Source of the DNA: Helianthus annuus
Lineage: Eukaryota; Streptophyta; Magnoliopsida; Asterales; Asteraceae
Assembly: GCF_002127325.2 (NCBI RefSeq)
Contig: NC_035448.2
Span: 83,462,020 to 83,526,019, forward strand
Length of the DNA: 64,000 bases
Reading direction: 5' to 3'
In this document: positions 56,565-64,000 of the stretch, piece by piece
How the letters are laid out: every line of letters begins with the position of its first letter
How positions within the stretch are numbered: the first letter of the stretch is position 1
Made by a program: the position numbers and the translations under genes
Notes under the pieces: generated by a model
Databases searched by the model: none
What the model saw: the letters and a program-made list of their open reading frames with translations, nothing else
What the model was told of the DNA's origin: nothing

Positions 56565-58019
56565 CTGCAAGGCATGTAACAACGAGTCAACAACAAAGTT
56601 GAGCGAGTTCACAGTCGGTTGTTAGGTTTTACCATTTTTTTTGAAATCATAAGTTGTTACGTAAACCACAAGTTAACCAGTACTTTTGTTTCCCAAACCA
56701 TAACCATAATCAGTGGGGGGCTTCCCCGTGTGAACCACTAGACTATACCATATCGACTGCTGACGAAATATAAGTTGTGCCCTACATCAGTGTCTATCAT
56801 CACTGACAGTTTGCCATGGTCCATTAGTACATGCCCGTTCGAACGACACGGTGTGACGTTTGTTAAACCTAATAGCGCTATTAACTAATGACCCGCTCGC
56901 CATCGGCCTCGGCGATTAAGTCGATATAAAGGGGAGGGACTTCATGATAGAGTTTTGTCTAGTAAGTTTAAGGTTGTTGTCCTACCCAAGGAGGACGAAC
57001 GTACGTAGTTCTACCCAAGGAGAATACGCAGGATTTATAGTGGCATCCTACCCAAGGAGGATGGCCGTACATATCCTACCCAAGAGGATATGTAGATTCC
57101 GTTTTAGTTTATTAACCCATTCCCAACCCTTGGGAATCCCATGCCTTGTAGAAAGTGTGAACTCACCTCGGTTTGCTCGGTAAGAATATTACTCGATTCC
57201 AATTAATCAGTCAAAGCCTATGGTATGCACGTACACACAATCAGTTGACATTCACAAAGTTCGACTAACAATCAAGATCATCACGTACATGCAAGTAACA
57301 ACTAACACATAGCATTTATCAGTTATACCAGCTCATGCAACCATGCTTTACAATTAACAGTTACTTGTACCATCCTTATCAGTTAACATAGTCTTCACTA
57401 ACCTAGTTAACTACTAACAGAATTAACCGAGTTACTGTGCTTGATTAATGACTTGACGAAACATACTTGTTTCGTCGTGAACCCCTTCGGCGAAACCCCC
57501 TGGTTTCGTCGTGCATCCTTTCGGCGAAACTCACCCGTTTCGTCAATATCGGCGTTTCTTCAAGATGCATCAGTTACGTCATGTAGCTGATGATTACCTA
57601 GAAACCCTAACCGCCGATCATCATCATACGGAAATCATACAATCATACAACAATCATCGATACCATTTTATCATACTCATTCATCATGGCACATAACATC
57701 TAGCATGAACCCTAATTCACAAAACAACCTTATACAATCTAGATCGCAATCCGTACGTATTTCAATGATAAGATCTATTCAACACAAGTGTCACATCAAC
57801 AGCCATATCGCCAGAAACGTGAACGAATGCAATCTCATGAGATACTATCACATAGTTCTTAAACAATCAATTTGCACAAGAATAATAAAAACCATAATCA
57901 CATGATTCTCAATCTAAGCATTTATCATAATTAAAACCATTCAGACGTCAAAATTTCTCATTACGATATCTATTTACACATAAAGCAACAAGTAGATCGA
58001 ATCGATAAACGTGACTAAC
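56565..58019 (-). other. A3 predicted LTR leader intron
   Basis: Donor TTAACCG|GTTAGTCACG about 127 nt after the TATA-like box; acceptor TACATGCCTTGCAG|GTCG; 1455 nt. Alternative donor CCGAG|GTGAGTTC at 57166 (602 nt). Confidence 0.45.
56980..57095 (-). repeat. A3 LTR CCTACCCAAGGAGGA repeats
   Basis: Four imperfect copies of CCTACCCAAGGAGGA spaced 25-35 bp, inside the predicted intron. Confidence 0.8.
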
Positions 58020-58570
58020 CGGTTAAGATGAAACACAAGAATTTCCTAAAGAGATGATGGTGAGAGGTGATGGCTGCCGTAGGAGGGTGAGGAAGATTCT
58101 AGGGTTTCGATTTGATTAATTGATTCACGAATGCAACAGTCAGCGTAATATATGCACACGTACTGAATTGGGCCCTTAATGGGCTTCGGCGTAACAGTGG
58201 GCCGACGAAACCCCCTGTTTTGTCGAGATGAAGATGGTGAAACGCCCTGTTTTGTCGAAATGGTTTTATGGCGAAACTCTGGGTTTCGTCGAACTCATTC
58301 AGGTTTAAATAGTTTAAGTTTTTCAAACATGTTACATGTTATATCACCAAACATATAGGAACAACAATCACATAACTTCTCCACATATGATCAACATGTA
58401 TGGTTACAAGGCAAATAAGTCATGTGAACAAACAACTAAACAATTAACGTGCAATTAATGCAAAGATGGAATCTTGGAAACTCGAGTTGTCACATTATTC
58501 ACAACTTGAAAGAAATTTCGTCCCGAAATTTAGCATGCGGTTACTGAGGAAGCTAGTTCAGTTGCGTGGT

Positions 58571-61500
58571 TTACTGGTTTTCCTGGGGTGTCACATCATT
58601 CCCCCGTTGATTTGGAATTTCGTCCCGAAATTCCGCAGTAGCTTCAGCCTCAGTAGTTGTTGCATTGTTCCCGAACAACTGGGGATACTTGAGTTTCGTT
58701 TGATCTTCTCGTTCCCAGGTAAACTCTGGGCCACGACGGGAGTTCCAACGAACTCGAACAAGAGGAATTCTGGTGTGCTTGAGAACTTTCACATCTCGGT
58801 CAGTAATCTCTACTGCTTCCTCGACGAATCGCAACTGGTCGTCTGTAGTGAGCTCCTTAAAAGGAACTATGAGGGTCTCATCTGACAGACACTTCTTCAG
58901 ATTCGACACATGAAAAACGTTGTAAAACTCCACTGAGTTCTACTGGTAGGTTCAGTTTGTAAGCCACCTTGCCAATTTTCTCAATGATTTCGAGCGGTCC
59001 AACATAACGCGGAATGAGTTTTCCCCTTTTTCCAAAGCGAACCACACCCTTCCAAGGTGAGACATTAAGTAGAACCCGGTCCCCGACCTGAAATTCTAGA
59101 GGTTTCCTACGCTTATCAGCGTAGCTTTTCTGACGGTCACGAGCTGCCGCCATTCGTTGTCGTATCTGTGCAATCCTTTCCATTGTGTCTACTACAAGTT
59201 CTGGACTCATGATCTGATTATCACCCACCTCTCCCCAACAAAGAGGTGATTAACATTTACGCCTGTACAATGCCTCAAATGGAGCGGCCTGAATACTGGT
59301 GTGGTAGCTGTTATTATACGAGAATTCCACTAACGGTAGATATTTTTCCCAACCATTGCCAAAATCAATCACACATGCCCTAAGCATGTCTTCAAGGGTT
59401 TGGATGGTGCGCTCAGACTGCCCATCTGTCTGTGGATGATAAGCGGTGCTCATGTCCAAACGTGAGCCAAAAGATTTGTGCATTGCTTGCCACAGTTCAG
59501 AAGTAAAACGCGCGTCACGATCGGAAATAATGGAGGTTGGCACCCCGTGCCTTGACACTACTTCCTTTAAGTAAACGTCTGCTAGAGTAGAGAAGTTGTC
59601 TGTTTCTTTGATATTCAAAAAGTGTGCAGACTTAGTTAATCGATCCACTATCACCCAAATAGTGTCATTTCAACGTTGAGATCTAGGCAGGCCAGTAACA
59701 AAATCCATGGAAATTTGTTCCCATTTCCATTGTGGTATCTCTGGTTATTGAAGTAGGCCTGATGGTTTCTGATATTCAGACTTGACTCTCGCACAAGTCA
59801 AACATTTGCTGACGTAAGTTGCTATGTGGGCTTTCATGTTAGGCCACCAATACGTAGTTCTGAGATCGTGGTACATCTTATCCGAACCAGGATGTACTGA
59901 GTAGCGGAACTTATGTGCTTCATCCATTACATGCTCTCACAGGTTTCCATAGAGTGGGACCCAGATGCGTTCTGTTACATAGTAGGCGCCATCTTCCTTT
60001 TGTTCTAACCGTTTTCTTGATCCACGTAGGGCCTCAGCCCTGACGTTTTCTGGTTTCAATGCTTCTACCTGAACATCTCGTATCTGGGAAGGAAGACTAG
60101 ATTGAATGGTGAGTTGTAACGCTCGCACACGCCTAGGTGTAGTATCCTTTCAACTGAGGGCGTCGGCCACAACATTAGCTTTGCCAGGATGGTACTTGAT
60201 CGCGCATTCGTAGTCATTCAAGAGCTCGACCTATCGACGTTGTCGCATGTTTAATTCCTTCTGTTTGAAGATATGCTTGAGACTCCTATGATCGGTGTAA
60301 ATGGTGCACTTGGTACCGTACAGGTAATGTCTCCATATCTTAAGCGCGAAAACAACAGCTCCTAGCTCGAGATCGTGTGTAGTGTAGTTCCTTTCGTGAA
60401 CTTTAAGTTGGCATGAGGCGTACGCAATGACTTTATCCCGTTGCATCAACACACAGCCAAGAACCTGAATTGACGCGCCACAATAAACCACAAAATCGCC
60501 CGTGCCTTCTGGCAATGAAAGAATCGGTGTGCTACAAAGTCTATCTTTTAAGTGCTGAACTGCTGTTTCCTGTGCATCACCCCAACGATAGGTGGCACCT
60601 TTCTGGGTTAGCGAAGTGAGAGGTTGCGCAATCTTGGAGAAATCCTTGATGAACCTTCTGTAGTAGCCTGCCAAACCCAAGAATTGGCGGATTTCTGTTG
60701 GCGTACGAGGTGCAAGCCAGTTCTTGATCGAGTCTACCTTGGATGGATCAACATGAATCCCATCCTTGTTTACCACGTGGCCTAAAAAGTGGACTTCACG
60801 AAGCTAAAAGTCGCATTTCGAAAACTTGGCATACAACTGTTCTGTTCGAAGGAGTTCTAAAATAAGCCGTAGATGGTGCTCGTGTTCCTCCTGACTCTTG
60901 GAATAGATCAGGATGTCGTCGATGAAAACAATAACAAACTTATCCAGGTAGGGCTTGCACACTCTGTTCATAAGATCCATGAAGACCGCAGGCGCGTTTG
61001 TCAATCCGAAAGGCATAACCAGGAACTCGTAATGTCCATACCGAGTCCTGAATGTTGTTTTAGAGATATCCTCGTCTCGGACTCTCAGTTGATGGTAGCC
61101 TGACCTCAGGTCAATCTTTGAGTAGTAGCTCGACCCTTGCAGCTGATCGAACAAGTCATCAATGCGTGGAAGTGGATAGCGGTTCTTCACAGTCACCTTG
61201 TTGAGTTTGCGGTAATCGATACACATTCTGAAGGTACCGTCCTTCTTTTTCACAAATAACACTGGAGCTCCCCAGGGCGAAGAGTTAGGACGAATAAAAC
61301 CCTTGTCCAAGAGCTCTTGCAGTTGCGTGGACAGTTCTTCAAGTTCTAATGGAGCTAAACGATAAGGTGCACGAGCTATAGGCGCTGCTCCCGGAGCTAG
61401 CTCGATTTGAAATTCAACTTGCCGATGAGGCGGAAGACCAGGTAATTCCTCAGAAAATACCTCAGGATAGTCACGTACAATCGGGATATCTTCTATCTTC

Positions 61501-63301
61501 TTCTCTTTCTTCGAGGTGTCAGTAACGAGGGCTAAAATAGCAGTGTGGCCCTTCCGTAAACACTTCTGGGCCTTGAGAAAAGAAATGATGCCCACAACAG
61601 CACCACTCTTGTCGCCTTGAATCACTAGAGGTTCTTCACCAGAACTAGGAATGCAGACGATCTTCTCTTTGCAAAGGATCTCTGCTCGTAGTTGAGATAG
61701 CCAATCCATACCAATTACGATGTCGAAACTTCCCAAGACAACAGGAATGAGGTCGATAGAGAAGGTCTAACCAGCTAAGATGACATTACAACCCATAACT
61801 ACGTGTGTGGCCTCTAAACTTTTACCATTTGCTAGCTCTACAATGTGCTTGTTGTTCAAAAGTGTTGGGACACGCTTTAACTTTTGACTAACTTCCAAGG
61901 ACACATAACTGGTATTGGCACCCGAATCAAATAAGACAGTAACAAAGAAGTCGTCGAGAAGAAACTTACCCATCACCACGTTAGGATCATTCCTTGCATC
62001 ACCCTGACCAATCACGAACGCACGGCCCCGGGCGCCATTGTTTCCATTGTTTCCCCCGTTGTTACCCCCATTGTTGTTTTCGTTTCCCTGATTGTTGTTG
62101 TTGTTCTGATTCTGGTTCAACTGGGGGTAGTTTCTCTTGAAGTGACCCTCAGCACCACACTGAAAGCATCCCCTGTTACCCTGCTGTTGCTGCAGCTGAT
62201 TCTGTGGAGCCTGCTGTTGCTGTTGACGATTCTGATTCACAGGTCGTGCGCCCCTGCAATCCTTTGCTTCATTACCAAACTTGTTACACCTCAGACAACG
62301 ACCCTTGTTGCACTGCCCACTGTGATGCCTGTTGCATCGGTTGCAGTTGGGGTGGTTTCCCCTGTATCCACCCTGCCCTTGACTACCAGACGATTGCTGA
62401 CCAGGACTCTGGTAGTCGTCAGTCTTTCGCTGCTGAGACTGAGACTGAGCCGATGTTGAACCCTTGCTTGAGACTCCATCCCATTTGCGCTTGTTGTCGC
62501 TGGGGGCATCAGAAGTAGTAGTGACTGTAGCAGTAGTACCAATACGCTTGGGCAGTTTGTTTTGTTCCACCGCCTGATTAGTGAGACGATGAGCAAGTCG
62601 AGTGACTTGCTGGATGGTGCCAAGATTTGCCATGGTCACATGACTCTGAATTTCTGGCACAAGACCCTTGAGATACAGCTCGATACGTTTGATGGGAGGG
62701 TCTACCATAGTGGGACACAATATTGCCAGCTCGTTTGATCTTTTCGTATACGCTTCGATTTCTGACCCCGTCATCTTTAAGTTGAAAAACTCCACCTCTA
62801 GCTTGTGGATGTCGTGGAGACTACAATACTATTCCTTGATCAGTTCCTTAAAATCATTCCATAGGGTGGCGTTAGCAGCAACAATCCCCAGCATTTAAAC
62901 CTGAGCGTTCCACCACGTGAGCGCTATACCTTCAAGAGTACCAGTAGCATACTTCACCCTACGAGCCTCAGGGCATTCACACATCTCGAAAACAGACTCG
63001 AGCTTCTCGAACCAGTGGAGGAGGCCTACCGCTCCTTCAGTGCCACTGAAAGTAGTAGGTCGACAGTCCATAAAAGTTTTGAAGGTACATGCAGGAGGCT
63101 GAGCATGTTGACCTGGCGTGTGTGTAAGGAGAGGCAAGGTTAAACACAAGTGTTAGTTCACGAAAGTAGGATCTAAAGATCCTAGAGTAAGTTGCAATGG
63201 CAGGTTATACCTCCTGCCTGAGCGGCTGCGAGTGCTGCAGTAACTTGTTCATTAATTAGAGCCGTTAGCTGGGCTTGAGTTAGGTTAAGGCGTCCACTCA
63301 T
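58571..63301 (-). pseudogene. gag-pol: A3 gag-pol, about ten stops and one frameshift
   Basis: Complete Ty3 order. Exon 1 63301-63211 (MSGRLNLTQAQL), predicted intron 63210-63113, then Gag, knuckles CLRCNKFGNEAKDC (histidine position replaced by Asn) and [14 protein letters not shown] (last Cys lost), protease LFDSGANTS, RT FIDD near 60925, RNase H (ORF 60776-60231), integrase zinc and DDE core (ORFs 59927-59745 and 59654-59250), chromodomain end WEREDQTKLKYPQLF. One frame holds from 63149 to about 59229. ORF-ending stops fall at 62895, 61767, 60804, 60231, 59937, 59745 and 59250, with further stops near 62829, 60151 and 59669. A frameshift near 58900-58930 separates the chromodomain piece. 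Damage to both knuckles and the stops make it inactive. Confidence 0.88.
63113..63210 (-). other. A3 predicted gag intron (98 bp)
   Basis: GTATAACCTGCC..CACGCCAG. Splicing joins GGAG to GTCAACATG in phase 1. Compared with A1/A2 the exon gained one in-frame codon before the donor, so reading frame is preserved. Confidence 0.55.
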
Positions 63302-63504
63302 GATCTTCATATAAAAGGAAACATGGGTGAGAGAGGTTCACGAAAGTGCGATGACAGAAGAGAGTAAGAACACATCTGTTTTCAAACAATAGTTGTTACG
63401 TTCATCTAAGCATACCATGAGCAAAGTACTATATAACTAGCAAGTAAGCAATAATAACATAAACCATATCACCTATAGTGTTGAGCCTTGCACGTGGAGC
63501 GAAG
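63302..63504 (-). other. A3 leader
   Basis: Untranslated leader like A1 2756-3069, ending at GTGGAGCGAAG where B3 is inserted (flank CGAAG, 63500-63504). Confidence 0.8.
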
Positions 63505-64000
63505 TGTCACACCCCGACCACGTAAAAAAACAAAACGTGGGGGAATCGTCGGGGAGTGTTGTAATAGAAACATTGCTTCATAACATATGGAAAATTGAAA
63601 TGTTGTTTTATTGATTAAAAGAATTACAATGTCTTAACAAACAAATAAGCATAACATAATTAACTAGTCTTGCATCTTTTAATGTCACTAAGGCCCAAGT
63701 CCGCCTATGTGTATCTTGATCAATCCTATGCATCATCTCCTGAAACACATGTGAAAATAGGTACGTCAGCATAAAAATGCCGGCGAGTACATAGGTTTTA
63801 TTGATTTAGGATTCATGACTTATAAGTTTAGAAAAAAAGTTGTTTAACAAAAAGTCAGTCATGATCCTTGTAAAATGTTTTGTTTTATAAATCATTTGAA
63901 AAGCGATGATAGATATGTATATTTAAATAAATGATGTAAGGTTAAATGAATAACCAAGTAAAATGAATTTGTATAAATCAAACTGTTTTGTAAAACAATG
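63505..64000 (-). repeat. B3: B-family LTR end, partial
   Basis: TGTCACACCCCGACCACG onward, matching the inner ends of B1 and B2 LTRs. Includes the acceptor CACATGTGTTTCAG|GAGA near 63741. Runs off the window, so solo LTR and full element cannot be told apart. A single B-family insertion is the simplest reading. Confidence 0.85.

Larger units (their letters stand above)
56283..58494 (-). repeat. A3 3' LTR (2212 bp)
   Basis: In element orientation TGTGACAACTCGAG (58494) to GGGGGTGTGACA (56283). TATA-like GCATATATTACG near 58148. Arrays of CGACGAAAC-like and GGCGAAAC words at 58190-58300 and 57450-57550. Repeat slot with CCTACCCAAGGAGGA units at 56980-57095. Confidence 0.92.
56283..63504 (-). 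mobile_element. A3: Ty3 chromovirus, 3' LTR to leader
   Basis: Minus-strand relative of A1/A2 inserted in B1 RT. The 3' LTR is 56283-58494; gag-pol spans 58571-63301; the leader runs to 63504, where LTR B3 is inserted. PBS and 5' LTR are beyond the window. The expected right TSD is TATCC. Confidence 0.9.

Overview
This is a plant nuclear window made almost entirely of nested LTR retrotransposons. Chromodomain Ty3 elements, Ty1/copia elements with tRNA-iMet primer sites (TGGTATCAGAG), an L1-type LINE ORF1 with a DUF4283-like domain and kilobase-long LTRs point to a large-genome eudicot. The style resembles Asteraceae, but that is only an impression. I see no bacterial operon, no CRISPR array and no rRNA or tRNA gene. 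The only candidate host gene is a 69-codon ORF at 35060-35269 with a plausible promoter and 5'UTR intron.

Layout (labels are mine). A1: minus-strand Tekay/Del-like chromovirus, internal part 1-3069, 5' LTR 3070-5449. X: 3' part of a related plus-oriented LTR, 5450-5599 continuing at 12727-13616, split by G1. G1: complete plus-strand gag-only copia-type element, 5600-12726, TSD ATGGG. A2: plus-strand chromovirus with a truncated 5' LTR (13617-15253), coding region 15575-20249 and complete 3' LTR 20326-22349. A4: old, heavily decayed minus-strand chromovirus, 22350-25997. S1: lone plus-oriented LTR, 25998-28130. C1: minus-strand copia element, 28131-34750, interrupted by an ORF1-only LINE (28338-30556). 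Low-copy segment 34751-38779 with the candidate gene, simple repeats and a LINE 3' fragment. U: partial LTR, 38780-39192. B1: minus-strand chromovirus with a 3.7-kb LTR (39193-42895); its pol is split by G2 (43975-51523), by solo LTR B2 (51842-55591, TSD CTTAA) and by A3. G2: second gag-only element, minus strand. A3: minus-strand chromovirus, 56283-63504, interrupted by LTR B3 from 63505 to the window end.

The most interesting signals are not the polyproteins. (1) Every Ty3 LTR long enough to judge has a strong 5' splice site, 97-135 nt past a TATA-like box wherever such a box is visible, and a strong 3' splice site 1.2-2.3 kb further on; the copia element has the same arrangement between its PBS and gag ATG. 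(2) Three chromoviruses share a second, short GT-AG interruption (90-99 bp, phase 1) at gag codon 30, and joining it restores the frame exactly. (3) Family-specific tandem repeats sit inside these predicted introns. Together these suggest that splicing separates mRNA from genomic RNA. (4) The two gag-only elements carry giant coiled-coil Gag proteins, arrays of a short CG-containing word in LTR and leader, and a 3' non-coding block of about 370-760 bp that looks better conserved than their proteins.
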